Part shown: positions 27,513 through 36,535 of the stretch, one piece after another
How positions within the stretch are numbered: the first letter of the stretch is position 1
Layout of the letters: each line of letters starts with the position of its first letter
NCBI RefSeq assembly: GCF_021129305.1
Contig: NZ_JAJOMB010000007.1
Location: 1-64,000 of the forward strand
Reading direction: 5' to 3'
DNA length: 64,000 nucleotides
Source of the DNA: Kineosporia babensis
Lineage (GTDB): Bacteria; Actinomycetota; Actinomycetes; Actinomycetales; Kineosporiaceae
Program-made: the position numbers and the translations under genes
The notes under the pieces: model-generated
Database searches by the model: none
The model's input: the letters and a program-made list of their open reading frames with translations, nothing else
Told to the model about the DNA's origin: nothing

Positions 27513-28241
27513 TCAGCCGACCAGCTTGCCCAGGTCCTTCGCGGTCCAGCCGGCCAGGCTCGGGGTGACCGTGCGGCCCGGGCCGTCCGGCACCGGCACC
27601 AGGTGCTGCACGGCCAGCGTCGGCACCCCGGCGGCCTCGGCCGAGGCGATCCCGGTCAGGCTGTCCTCGATCGCCACGCACTCGGCCGGGGCGAGGCCGA
27701 GCAGTTCGGCGCCCTTCAGGTACGGCTCCGGGTGCGGCTTGCCGTGCGTCACCTCGTCGCCGGTGACCAGGAACCGGAAGAACTCCCCGGGCAGCGTGCC
27801 GACGATCGCCTCGGCCATCTCCCGGTAGGACATGGTGACCAGCGCGCACGGCACCCCGAGCTCGTTCAGCTCGAACAGCAGCTCGCGGGCGCCCGGCCGC
27901 CAGGGCACCTCGACCTCGATCCGGCGCACCACGCCGGTGGTCAGCCGGGCGATGATCTCCTCGGCCGGCAGGGTGACGCCGTGCTGCTGGATGTAGTGCG
28001 CCGAGTCGATCAGCGCGTTGCCGATCAGGCTGTGCGCGTCCTCGTCGGTCCAGGTGCCGCCGAACTCGGCGACCAGCAGGTGCTCCTCGGCCATCCAGTA
28101 CGGCTCGGTGTCCACCAGCGTGCCGTCCATGTCCCAGAGAACGGCGGCGGGCAGGCCGGCTGCGCGCCGGGCGAGGGTGGTGGCAGAGTCTGTCCCGACG
28201 GCGCGGGGACTGATCGGCTGGGAGAGGTTGTTGTCACTCAC
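27513..28241 (-). CDS. HAD-superfamily hydrolase (beta-phosphoglucomutase-like)
   Basis: 242-residue HAD phosphatase with subclass I cap. Motif I is DMDGTLVDTEP with nucleophile and acid/base Asp, motif II the serine/threonine of CALVTMSY, motif III the Lys of GKPHPEPYL, motif IV AIEDSLTG. It probably dephosphorylates a small sugar phosphate or nucleotide; the substrate is not predictable. Start chosen as GTG 28241; the frame continues far upstream but that part runs opposite the PAC2 gene. Divergent from the PAC2-family gene. Confidence 0.88.
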   Translation of the reverse strand: MSDNNLSQPISPRAVGTDSATTLARRAAGLPAAVLWDMDGTLVDTEPYWMAEEHLLVAEFGGTWTDEDAHSLIGNALIDSAHYIQQHGVTLPAEEIIARLTTGVVRRIEVEVPWRPGARELLFELNELGVPCALVTMSYREMAEAIVGTLPGEFFRFLVTGDEVTHGKPHPEPYLKGAELLGLAPAECVAIEDSLTGIASAEAAGVPTLAVQHLVPVPDGPGRTVTPSLAGWTAKDLGKLVG

Positions 28242-28452
28242 GATGCTGATTTCTCGCCTCTGACGGATGGACAGACGAATGCGTACCGGAGCGACCCTCT
28301 TTGGTTCCCTTCCGGCAGCCGAGTCTAAGCCGACGGGGCCGGTGGGCCGCAGCTGAGCCGGGCCGGCGCCCTTAGGCTGGGCCGACGACGGTGAGACCAC
28401 ACCGGCGGGTGAGGCGCGAGATGACTGACGAAGATGTGAGCGAGGAGAAGGC

Positions 28453-29325
28453 GTGACGGATCTGTCGGGAGTGCCGCCGCTGCGGGACCCCGTGATGGTG
28501 GCTGCCTTCGAGGGCTGGAACGACGCCGGTGAGGCCGCCAGCGGAGCCGTGGCGCACCTGGAGAAGGTCTGGGGCGCCCAGAGCGTGGGCGAGCTCGATC
28601 CCGAGGAGTACCACGACTTCCAGGTCAACCGGCCCAGCGTGGGGGTGGACGAGGCCGGCCGGCGCTCGATCACCTGGCCCACCACCCGGCTGTACTGGGC
28701 CCGGCCGCCGGGTGCGAGCCGGGACGTGGTGATCGTGCGCGGGATCGAGCCGTCGATGCGCTGGAAGCAGTTCGTGCGCGAGGTGCTGCGGTACGCCGAC
28801 GACCTGAAGGTCGGCACCATGATCACGCTGGGGGCGCTGCTGGCCGACGTGCCGCACACCCGGCCGATCCCGGTGACCACCACCAGCGACGACGAGCGGC
28901 TGCTGGACAAGCTGGCGGTGGAGCCCTCGCGGTACGAGGGCCCGACCGGGATCGTCGGGGTGCTGCAGGAGTCGGCCACCAAGGTGGGTCTGCCCAGCCT
29001 GTCGCTGTGGGCGGCGGTCCCGCACTACGTGGGGCAGTCGCCCTCGCCCAAGGCCACGCTGGCCCTGCTGCGCCGGATCGAGGACGTGCTGGACGTCACG
29101 GTGCCGCTGGGTGAGCTGCCGGAGGACGCCCGGGCCTGGGAACGCGGGGTGGACGAGCTGGCCGAGGAGGACACCGAGATCGGCGAGTACGTCCGGCAGC
29201 TGGAACAGGCCAAGGACACCGCGGACCTGCCGGAGGCCAGTGGTGAGGCGATCGCCAAGGAGTTCGAGCGGTACCTGCGGCGGCGTGACCCGGGCGACGA
29301 GGGTCCCAAGCCCGGAATGATGTAG
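28453..29325 (+). CDS. PAC2 family protein
   Basis: 290-residue member of the PAC2 (proteasome assembly chaperone 2-like) family. Seen: VMVAAFEGWNDAGEAASGAV at the start, VVIVRGIEPSMRWKQF, ITLGALLADVPHTRPIPV and GPTGIVGVLQ, all typical of the actinobacterial group. In eukaryotes and archaea relatives assist proteasome assembly, and this gene lies a few kb from the proteasome cluster here and in mycobacteria (Rv2125), but a proteasome role in bacteria is not established. GTG start with GAGGAGAAG upstream. The C-terminal third is acidic and helical. Confidence 0.9.
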   Translation: MTDLSGVPPLRDPVMVAAFEGWNDAGEAASGAVAHLEKVWGAQSVGELDPEEYHDFQVNRPSVGVDEAGRRSITWPTTRLYWARPPGASRDVVIVRGIEPSMRWKQFVREVLRYADDLKVGTMITLGALLADVPHTRPIPVTTTSDDERLLDKLAVEPSRYEGPTGIVGVLQESATKVGLPSLSLWAAVPHYVGQSPSPKATLALLRRIEDVLDVTVPLGELPEDARAWERGVDELAEEDTEIGEYVRQLEQAKDTADLPEASGEAIAKEFERYLRRRDPGDEGPKPGMM

Positions 29326-29341
29326 ACCCGACCACGACGAA

Positions 29342-29370
29342 GGCCCGCCGTTCCAAGCGAACGGCGGGCC
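29342..29370. terminator. Bidirectional terminator hairpin
   Basis: Perfect 11-bp stem (GGCCCGCCGTT / AACGGCGGGCC) with a 7-nt loop between the convergent PAC2 gene and mshC. Confidence 0.88.
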
Positions 29371-29385
29371 GACGTCTTTAAGCTC

Positions 29386-30642
29386 TTAGAAACGCACCCC
29401 GAGCAGAGCGTCAACCGTACGCCCGAGGACTCCAGGCGCCGCGTCCACCGAGACGTCCCCGGACAGCGTCGCCTCTACCCACGCGTCCACTGCGGCCAGG
29501 GCCTTCGGCGCGTCCAGGTCGGTGCCGATCGCTTCCCGGACGGCAGCCAGCACCGGCTGCGGGTCGGCGCCCTCCTGGCGGGACATCGCGTCCTTCCAGC
29601 GCTCCAGCCGGGTCTGCGCCGCGGCCAGGTTCTCGTCGGTCCAGTCCCAGCTGGTGCGGTAGTGGTGGGCCAGGATCGCCAGGCGGATGACCTGCGGGTC
29701 CACCCCCGACTCGCGCAGCTTGGAGACGAACACCAGGTTGCCCCGGGACTTGCTCATCTTCTCGCCGTCCAGCCGGACCATCCCGGCGTGGGCGTAGTGC
29801 TTGGCGAACGGCGCCTGCCCGGTGATCGCCTGGCCGTGCGAGGCGCTCATCTCGTGGTGCGGGAAGAGCAGGTCGTCTCCCCCGCCCTGGACGTCGAAGC
29901 CCATCCCGAGGTGCTGCAGCGCGATCGAGGCGCACTCGATGTGCCAGCCCGGCCGGCCCGCACCGAGGGTGTCGCCGTCCCAGGAGGGCTCGCCCTCGCG
30001 GGCCACCCGCCACAGCAGTGCATCCAACGGGTGACGTTTGCCCGCCCGGTCGGGGTCTCCGCCGCGCTCGGCGAAGGTGGCCCGCGCCTCCTCGTCGGAA
30101 AGCTGGGCCACGCGGCCGAAGTCGGGGTCGGAGGTGACGTCGAAGTACACGTCCTGGGCCCCGGCCACCAGCGCGTCCGGGGTGGGCACCAGGTAGGCCT
30201 TGCCCGCCTTGACCAGGCCCTGCACGGACTCCACGACCAGTGGCACGGACTCCACCGCGGTCATGAACACCCGGGGGGCGAGCACGCCGAGGGCGATCAT
30301 GTCGTCCTTGAACCGCTCGGTCTCCCGGTCGGCCAGGGCCCGCCAGTCCTCACCGGTGGCGTTCGCCCGCTCCAGCAGCGGGTCGTCCACGTCGGTGACG
30401 TTCTGCACGTAGAAGACCTCGTGGCCGGCGTCGAGCCAGGCCCGGTTGAGCAGATCGAAGGCCAGGTAGGTGGACGCGTGCCCGATGTGGGTGGCGTCGT
30501 AGGGGGTGATGCCGCAGACGTAGATCCGGGCCTCACCCTCCGGCGCGGTGGTGACCAGCTTCCGCTCGGCGGAATCGAAGATGCGCACCGGTGCACCGGC
30601 ACCGGGCAGACGGGGGACAGCGGGAGAAGGCCACGGGATCAC
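29386..30642 (-). CDS. mshC: Mycothiol ligase MshC (cysteine:glucosaminyl inositol ligase)
   Basis: 418-residue ATP-dependent ligase that joins cysteine to GlcN-inositol, the penultimate step of mycothiol synthesis in the cytosol. It is a cysteinyl-tRNA synthetase relative: zinc-site Cys43 in [20 protein letters not shown] motif at 52-55, [10 protein letters not shown] with further zinc ligands, and KMSKS in [10 protein letters not shown]. It lacks the tRNA anticodon-binding end, as MshC should. Its presence marks an actinobacterium using mycothiol. Gene order next to the SCO1664/DUF3090/phosphatase trio matches mycobacteria (Rv2130c-Rv2135c). Confidence 0.95.
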   Translation of the reverse strand: MIPWPSPAVPRLPGAGAPVRIFDSAERKLVTTAPEGEARIYVCGITPYDATHIGHASTYLAFDLLNRAWLDAGHEVFYVQNVTDVDDPLLERANATGEDWRALADRETERFKDDMIALGVLAPRVFMTAVESVPLVVESVQGLVKAGKAYLVPTPDALVAGAQDVYFDVTSDPDFGRVAQLSDEEARATFAERGGDPDRAGKRHPLDALLWRVAREGEPSWDGDTLGAGRPGWHIECASIALQHLGMGFDVQGGGDDLLFPHHEMSASHGQAITGQAPFAKHYAHAGMVRLDGEKMSKSRGNLVFVSKLRESGVDPQVIRLAILAHHYRTSWDWTDENLAAAQTRLERWKDAMSRQEGADPQPVLAAVREAIGTDLDAPKALAAVDAWVEATLSGDVSVDAAPGVLGRTVDALLGVRF

Positions 30643-30718
30643 GCTCGGAGCCTAACCGACTGCAGGAGAAGATGTCTGTGCAGGTCCAGGGCGTATTACG
30701 GGAATAAAAGCGGCGGGC

Positions 30719-31579
30719 TCAGAAGGGCGGCCAGGGGATGGCGTGCCAGTCTCCGGGAGGCTTCGGGAACCGCCCGCGACGCAGCAGCTGAGCGGCCCGC
30801 CGGGCGGTCCGGGCGATCTCGTCCTCCTCCAGGAGGCCGGCCAGCTCGGCGTGCAGTTCGCCCTCGGCGGTGAGGTCCGTCACCAGTTTCTCCAGGAGCT
30901 CGGACGTCTCCTCGCCGAGGGGTTCACCCGCCCAGCCCCACAGCACGGTGCGCAGCTTGTCGTCCAGGTTGAAGGTGAGCCCGTGGTCGACGCCGTACAG
31001 CCGGCCGTCGGTGCCGCGCAGGATGTGGCCACCCTTGCGGTCGGTGTTGTTGGCCACCGCGTCGAACAGGGCGATCCGGCGCAGGCCGGGGTCGTCGGCG
31101 TGGGCCAGCACCACCGGATCACCGGCCGCGTCCTCGGCAACCAGCACCTGTTTCCAGCTCTCCGGCATCTCCTGCGGGGGCAGCACGTCGACCACCCCGG
31201 CGCCGGGCTCGCCCATCACCGGTTCCTGGACCAGGGGCATGCCGCCCAGGCCGAGCTCACCGCTGTCCTCGGCCGGGGCGTTGATCCACAGCTGGACGCT
31301 GCCCAGGCCGAACGGGCCCTCGCGCAGCACGGTCGGCGGGACCACGTCCAGGCCGGTGTGCGCGGACAGCACGTAGCTGGCCGTCTCACGCAGGCCCAGG
31401 GTCTGGGAAGGGAAGTCCCACAACGGTTTCTCCCCGGCGATCGGCTTGTACACCGCGCCGGTGGCCACCCCGTCCAGGCCGACCGAGACGTAGAGCGTGG
31501 CGTTGCTGGCCCCGGTGATCCGGCCCCGGACCTCCAGCTCACCTTCGGCCAGAAGCTTGAGCAGCTCGGGCTCTTCCAT
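30719..31579 (-). CDS. SCO1664-family protein (PI3/4-kinase-like fold)
   Basis: 286-residue conserved actinobacterial protein of the SCO1664 type. Features resembling a phosphatidylinositol-kinase-like fold are visible: AVYKPIAGEKPLWDFP (nucleotide Lys), ALFDAVANNTDRKGGHIL (catalytic-loop DxxxxNxDR) and YGVDHGLTFN (metal-binding D after the loop). This suggests ATP binding or kinase activity, not proven. The start ATG at 31579 lies 8 bp after the DUF3090 stop, so the pair is cotranscribed. Substrate unknown. Confidence 0.85.
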   Translation of the reverse strand: MEEPELLKLLAEGELEVRGRITGASNATLYVSVGLDGVATGAVYKPIAGEKPLWDFPSQTLGLRETASYVLSAHTGLDVVPPTVLREGPFGLGSVQLWINAPAEDSGELGLGGMPLVQEPVMGEPGAGVVDVLPPQEMPESWKQVLVAEDAAGDPVVLAHADDPGLRRIALFDAVANNTDRKGGHILRGTDGRLYGVDHGLTFNLDDKLRTVLWGWAGEPLGEETSELLEKLVTDLTAEGELHAELAGLLEEDEIARTARRAAQLLRRGRFPKPPGDWHAIPWPPF

Positions 31580-31587
31580 CGCGGAGG

Positions 31588-32154
31588 TCAGCGCCGGTAC
31601 CCGTTCGCGCGCGGGCAGATGTGCCCCTCCGGGTCCAGCGGGAAGGTGCAGAACGGGCAGGGCGGGCGGCCGGCCCCGACCACCGCCAGAGCACGCTTGG
31701 CGAACGCCCGGGCGGCGGCCCCGGCCAGCGAGACCCGCAGCACCGCGCCCTCGGCGTCCTCGTCGTTGTCGGGCAGCTCGTCCTCGTCCTCGGCCAGGTT
31801 CTCCCCCGCCTCGAAGCACTCGATCACCACCCGCTCGAGCTCGCCGTCCCAGGCCAGGCTCATCGTGCCGACCCGGAACTCCTCCTCGATCGGGGTGTCC
31901 AGCGGTGCCGTGTCGTCGGTCCGGGTGGGGGCCAGGGCGGGCACGGCGGGACTGCCCGAGCTGCGCCTGAGCACCTCGTCGAGCAGTTCGTCGACCCGCT
32001 CGGCCAGCACCGAGACCTGCTGCTTCTCCAGCTGCACGGTGGTCAGCCGGTTGCCCGTACGGGCCTGGAGGAAGAAGGTGCGTGATCCGGGCTGGCCCGT
32101 CGTCCCCGCGACGAACCGGTCCGGTGACTCGTACTCGTACACCTGGCGCGGCAT
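31588..32154 (-). CDS. DUF3090 family protein
   Basis: 188-residue protein typical of DUF3090: QVYEYESPDRFVAGTTGQPGSR-type start, FFLQARTGNRLTTVQLEKQQV, and a C-terminal zinc-knuckle CPFCTFPLDPEGHICPRANGY with three cysteines and a histidine. It always accompanies the SCO1664 protein and a histidine phosphatase; the three probably act together. Biochemical role unknown. Tight 8-9 bp gaps on both sides support one operon. Confidence 0.88.
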   Translation of the reverse strand: MPRQVYEYESPDRFVAGTTGQPGSRTFFLQARTGNRLTTVQLEKQQVSVLAERVDELLDEVLRRSSGSPAVPALAPTRTDDTAPLDTPIEEEFRVGTMSLAWDGELERVVIECFEAGENLAEDEDELPDNDEDAEGAVLRVSLAGAAARAFAKRALAVVGAGRPPCPFCTFPLDPEGHICPRANGYRR

Positions 32155-32163
32155 GAGGCGACC

Positions 32164-32907
32164 CTATGACTTTCCGGTGCCGGGTGCCGCACCACCGGCG
32201 CCGCCGCCGACGACAGCATCGGACTCAGCTCCTTCGCCCGCACCGGCCGCGGGTTCCGGGGGCACCAAAGCCGCCAGATCAGTACCCGAGTCGTTGACCC
32301 GCACCGCGAACGGGCGCAGCGGTGTGAAACGGATCACGGAGACCGAGCAGGGGTCGACGAGCAGCCGCTGGAACTGGTCCAGGTGCATGCCGAGCGCATC
32401 GGCCAGGATCGCCTTGATCACGTCACCGTGCGAGACCGCCAGCCAGACCGCGTGATCACCGAACTCCTCGGCCACCCGGGCGTCGTACTCCCGGATCGCG
32501 GCCACCGCCCGGTGCTGCATGTCCGGCATCGACTCGCCCTCGGGCCCGGGGAAGGTCACCGCCGAGGGGTGCGCCTGGACCACCGGCCAGAGCTTCTCCT
32601 TGGCCAGTTCCTTCAGCGGGCGGCCGGTCCAGTCGCCGTAGCGGCACTCCCCCAGCCGGTCGTCAGTAAGCAACGGCAGGTCCGGGTGCGGGGCGAGCAG
32701 AGCGGAGGCGGTCTCCTGGCAACGCTGCAGCGGGCTGGCCACGGCGAGCCGGACCGGGATCTGCTCCAGCCGGCCGGCCAGGGCCTTCGCCTGGGCCTGG
32801 CCGGTCTCGTCCAGACCGACGCCGGGCGTCCACCCGGCCAGGACACCGCTTGCGTTCGCCGCTGTGCGGCCGTGACGGACCAGCAGAACTGTGGGCACGA
32901 TCGCCAA
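32164..32907 (-). CDS. Histidine phosphatase family protein (phosphoglycerate mutase-like)
   Basis: 247-residue histidine phosphatase of the MSMEG_4193-like group. LLVRHGRTAAN carries the phospho-accepting His of the RHG motif; LGECRYGDWTGRPLKEL holds the conserved Glu; LAVSHGDVIKAILADALG holds the second catalytic His. The tail is glycine/alanine-rich. It heads the operon with DUF3090 and SCO1664, which suggests a shared pathway, perhaps dephosphorylating the kinase-like protein's product; this is inference. Confidence 0.88.
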   Translation of the reverse strand: MAIVPTVLLVRHGRTAANASGVLAGWTPGVGLDETGQAQAKALAGRLEQIPVRLAVASPLQRCQETASALLAPHPDLPLLTDDRLGECRYGDWTGRPLKELAKEKLWPVVQAHPSAVTFPGPEGESMPDMQHRAVAAIREYDARVAEEFGDHAVWLAVSHGDVIKAILADALGMHLDQFQRLLVDPCSVSVIRFTPLRPFAVRVNDSGTDLAALVPPEPAAGAGEGAESDAVVGGGAGGAAPGTGKS

Positions 32908-32971
32908 GCCTACGTCTTCGTCACATCAGGACCCTCCCCGGTCGCACCCCTGCACGCTAAGTTGGCCGTTT

Positions 32972-33901
32972 ATGGAGCAGCGTTACGTGGGCCGCACCGG
33001 TCTGCGTGTCTCTCGCCTCGGGCTGGGGACGATGACCTGGGGCCGGGAGACCGACCAGGACGAGGCCGCGCACCAGCTCAGGGACTTTCTCGAGGCCGGC
33101 GGCACGCTGGTCGACGTGGGCAGCCGCTACGGGGCCGGGGCCTGCGAGGAGACGCTGGGCAAGCTGCACCAGGCGCACGGCGTGCGCGGCGAGCTGGTGA
33201 TCTCGGCCAAGGCGGTGGTGCCGCTGCAGCGCCAGGGGCCGGACCTGTCCCGCCGCTCGCTGCTGCTGGCGCTGGACGCGACGCTGACCCGGCTGGCCAC
33301 CGACCACGTGGACCTGTGGACGGCGCCGGGCTGGAGTTCGGCCGTGCCGCTGGAGGAAACGCTCTCGGCGCTGGAGACCGCGGTGCGCTCGGGCCGGGCC
33401 CGCTACGCCGGGATCGCCAATCTGGACGCCTGGCAGGCGGCGCTGGCGGCCACCGGTTCGCAGACTCTGGCGGCCGTGCACTCCGAGTACTCGCTGGTGC
33501 AACGGCAGGCCGAGAACGAGCTGATCCCGGCGAGCGAGCACCTGGGCCTGGGGGTGATCGGCTGGTCCCCGCTGGGCCGGGGCGTGCTCACCGGGAAGTA
33601 CCGGCACGGCACGCCGGCCGACTCCCGGGCGGCCTCACCGCATCTGGCCCAGTTCGTCGAGCCTTATCTGGACCGGTCCTCCCGCCGGATCACCGATGCG
33701 GTGATCGCGGCGGCGGACGGCCTGGGTTTCTCCCCTCTGGAGATCTCGCTGGCGTGGGCCCGGGACCGGCCCGGGATCAGCTCGGTGCTGCTCGGGGCCC
33801 GGACCGGTGCCCAGCTCCGGCAGGCGCTGGGCAGTGAGGACGTCGAACTGCCGGCCGAGATTCTCGGCGTGCTGGACGAGGTCTCGCTCTCGGCCCTATG
33901 A
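32972..33901 (+). CDS. Aldo/keto reductase family protein
   Basis: 309-residue (beta/alpha)8 NADPH oxidoreductase homologue. YVGRTGLRVSRLGLGTMTWG is the family start; VDVGSRYGAGACEE keeps the Asp and Tyr, and LVISAKAV the Lys of the catalytic tetrad. The usual His in DLxxxHW appears replaced (VDLWTAPGWSS), so catalysis may be altered. NADPH-binding GWSPLGRGVLTGKY and GISSVLLGARTGAQL are present. Start at ATG 32972. Its stop overlaps that of the convergent SulP-carbonic anhydrase gene by 6 bp. Substrate unknown. Confidence 0.88.
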   Translation: MEQRYVGRTGLRVSRLGLGTMTWGRETDQDEAAHQLRDFLEAGGTLVDVGSRYGAGACEETLGKLHQAHGVRGELVISAKAVVPLQRQGPDLSRRSLLLALDATLTRLATDHVDLWTAPGWSSAVPLEETLSALETAVRSGRARYAGIANLDAWQAALAATGSQTLAAVHSEYSLVQRQAENELIPASEHLGLGVIGWSPLGRGVLTGKYRHGTPADSRAASPHLAQFVEPYLDRSSRRITDAVIAAADGLGFSPLEISLAWARDRPGISSVLLGARTGAQLRQALGSEDVELPAEILGVLDEVSLSAL

Positions 33902-36190
33902 AACCGGGGCTGGGGAGCGGAACTCGCCGCTGTCCGGCTGCAGCACCCGGACCTCGGCGGACCCGATGTCGAAGAACATCCCGACCAGTTCCAGTTCCCC
34001 GGCCTCGACCCGGCGGCGCACCAGCGGGTGCTCCATCAGGTGCCGGAGCTGGACGACAACGTTGACCTGAGCCAGCCGGGCAACCTCGTCGACCTCGCCC
34101 AGGTCCAGGCCCGCGGCGGAGGTGTCCCGGTAGCTGGTCAGCGAGTCCTCGGCGTTCGCCAGCCAGCCCGGCAACGCCCCCCGGACCTCGAGCGAGGGCT
34201 CCAGCAGGGCGCGCATCGCGCCACAACCGGAGTGCCCGCACACCGCGATGGTGGAGACCCCGAGCACCCCGACCGCGTACTCGACCGCCGCCAGGGTGGA
34301 GTCACCCGGGTCGGAAGGCCGGTCGGGAACCAGATTTCCGACGTTGCGCACGGTGAACAGGTCGCCCGGGCCAGAGTTGGTGATCAGGTTCGGTACCACC
34401 CGCGAGTCGGCGCAGGTGATGAAAAGCGTGCACGGTGACTGCGATTCGCGCAGTTCGTGCAGAACCGAACGGACGCGGGGGGCGAGCCGCTCGTGGAAGG
34501 CACCCACCCCGTCCATCAGTGGGCTCAGCAACCGGGCACTGCGGCCGTGCGGCTGGGAGTCGGACGAGATGTCGATCTCCCCGTGCTTCCAGGGCGCGAT
34601 CGAAGCCGGCACCCCGCGGCCGAGAACCCGCCCCCGCGGCGGTTTCTTGCCCCCGATCACCTCGCTGAGCACGGCCGCGCCCTGTTCCCGGACGCTGACC
34701 GTTCCGCCGCTGCGCCGGTGTTCCTCGATCCAGTCGAGCAGGTGCTCACAGGCCGCCTGGTCGAGGAAGTCCAACTCCAGGTCGAGATTCACCGCCGCCC
34801 CCTCCGGCACCGCACCCAGCCGGCGGGCCAGCCGCGGGAGCGAGACGAAGGTGAGTGTGCCGGTGAGCACCACCCGCCAGGGGCCTTCGGCCACGGAAGG
34901 GCGAATCACCTCGACCTTGGCCAGGATCGAGCGGCGAGCGGCGTACCCGAGGGCCACCACGATGCCCAGCAGCACTCCTTCGAGCAGGTTGAGCAGCAGC
35001 ACGCCGAGCAGGGTGACCACCCAGACCGCGGCCTCGCCGTGCCGGTGGGCGGTGCGCAGGTGGCCGAGATTGACCAGCCCGAGCCCGATCACGACCAGCA
35101 GCCCGGCCAGCACGGCCAGCGGGATCTGCTTGACCACCGAGACCAGGACCACCGAGAACAGCGCCACCCAGATCGCGTGCAGCACGGCCGAGTACTTGGT
35201 CTTCGCCCCGGCCCGGACGTTGGTGGCGCTGCGGACGATCACCCCGGTCACCGGCAGGCCGCCGGCCAGACCGGAGAGGATGTTCGCCCCGCCCTGACCG
35301 ACCAGCTCCCGGTCGAGGTCGGCGCGTTTGCCGCCGTGCATCTTGTCCACCGCGACCGCCGAGAGCAGGGTCTCGACGCTGGCCACCATGGCCACGGTGA
35401 GCACCCCGACCCCGACCGAGACCCAGGCCTGCTCGGGCAGCTGCGGCAGCTGCACGGCCGAGATCAGGTTGCTGGGCAGGTCCACCCGGTCGACCACGAA
35501 CGGCAGCGAGGCCACCGTCATCAGGGTCACCGAGGCCAGCGCCGCCGGGACCTGGCCGAGCGGGCCGAGGTGGCGGGTGATCCTGGGCCACAACAGGTTC
35601 AGGACGATGGTGCCGATCCCCAGCAGCGCCGAGGCGGTGTGCAGGCTGAGGATCTGGCCGGGCAGGTCGAGCATGCTCTCCCGGGCCGAGCTGCGTGACT
35701 CGTCGCCCAGCAGCACGTGCAACTGGCCGACCACGATGGTCAGGCCGATCCCGGCCAGCATGCCGTGCACCACGGCCGGGGAGATGGCCAGCGCGGCCCG
35801 GGCCACCCGGGTCAGGCCGAAGCCGATCTGGACGATCCCGGCCAGCACGGTGATCAGGCAGGTGACCCGCCAGCCGTGCTCGGCGACCAGGCCCGCCACC
35901 ACCGCGGTCAGGCCCGCGGCCGGGCCGGTGACCTGCAGTGGGGCGCCGCCGAAGAGCCCGGCGACGATACCGCCGACCACGGCGGCGATGATGCCGGCCA
36001 CCACGGGGGCACCCGAGGCGACGGCGATCCCGAGCGACAACGGCAGGGCGACCAGGAAGACGACCAGGGACGCTTCGATGTCGGCCCGCCAATGTGGCTG
36101 CGGCACAGAACTTTCGGGTTGAGGTTCACCGTCGTCGGGCCTCGCGCCGGAGGGCGCGATCGTGACGGTGGAAGAGGACTCCTTGCTCAT
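33896..36190 (-). CDS. SulP transporter-STAS-beta carbonic anhydrase fusion
   Basis: 764-residue fusion. Residues about 35-425 form the SulP/SLC26 membrane domain with roughly twelve helices, about 445-540 a STAS domain, and about 560-764 a beta-class carbonic anhydrase with zinc-site residues in TCADSR and GHSGC. Such fusions (Rv3273 type, same length) are thought to couple bicarbonate or sulfate uptake to CO2/bicarbonate interconversion. AGGAGA lies six bases before the ATG at 36190. The long N-terminal open frame beyond it is not family-like. The transported anion cannot be told from sequence. Confidence 0.93.
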   Translation of the reverse strand: MSKESSSTVTIAPSGARPDDGEPQPESSVPQPHWRADIEASLVVFLVALPLSLGIAVASGAPVVAGIIAAVVGGIVAGLFGGAPLQVTGPAAGLTAVVAGLVAEHGWRVTCLITVLAGIVQIGFGLTRVARAALAISPAVVHGMLAGIGLTIVVGQLHVLLGDESRSSARESMLDLPGQILSLHTASALLGIGTIVLNLLWPRITRHLGPLGQVPAALASVTLMTVASLPFVVDRVDLPSNLISAVQLPQLPEQAWVSVGVGVLTVAMVASVETLLSAVAVDKMHGGKRADLDRELVGQGGANILSGLAGGLPVTGVIVRSATNVRAGAKTKYSAVLHAIWVALFSVVLVSVVKQIPLAVLAGLLVVIGLGLVNLGHLRTAHRHGEAAVWVVTLLGVLLLNLLEGVLLGIVVALGYAARRSILAKVEVIRPSVAEGPWRVVLTGTLTFVSLPRLARRLGAVPEGAAVNLDLELDFLDQAACEHLLDWIEEHRRSGGTVSVREQGAAVLSEVIGGKKPPRGRVLGRGVPASIAPWKHGEIDISSDSQPHGRSARLLSPLMDGVGAFHERLAPRVRSVLHELRESQSPCTLFITCADSRVVPNLITNSGPGDLFTVRNVGNLVPDRPSDPGDSTLAAVEYAVGVLGVSTIAVCGHSGCGAMRALLEPSLEVRGALPGWLANAEDSLTSYRDTSAAGLDLGEVDEVARLAQVNVVVQLRHLMEHPLVRRRVEAGELELVGMFFDIGSAEVRVLQPDSGEFRSPAPVS

Positions 36191-36535
36191 GGGCTGTCTC
36201 CTGGCGTCGTTCGCGGCGTCTGGAGGTGCATAGGACTGGATCGGGCGTCCGTGCCCACGACTACTTACAGTGAACAGAGTGCGGGTGACATCGCGGTTGG
36301 TCAATCCGAAACGGATGAGAATTCGCTCATAGAACTGCGTTTCGGCCGACCGCGAGACCAAAGAGGTTGTTGTGAAACAGGTTACGGGTTACTCAAGAGT
36401 TTCTCGTGAGCCCGCCGAAAGACCGGCTTACCTGCCCGTAGAACGGACAGCACGAAGTCCGGTCCCGCCGAAACGCGGAACCGGACCCGGTGGTGCCGTA
36501 CGGGTGGGACGAAGGTGCAGTGCGGTGCGCGGTCC
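36191..36535 (-). other. Gene-less stretch upstream of the SulP-carbonic anhydrase gene
   Basis: 345 bp with no convincing gene and lower GC than its surroundings. It should hold the promoter of the SulP fusion gene and ends with the hairpin at 36457-36486. No clear operator repeat was seen. Confidence 0.4.
36457..36486 (-). terminator. Hairpin downstream of the acidic protein gene
   Basis: Inverted repeat GTCCGGT / ACCGGAC extended inward by CCGC/GCGG with a small bulge, about 50 bp after the stop of the acidic protein gene. Probable terminator. Confidence 0.6.
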
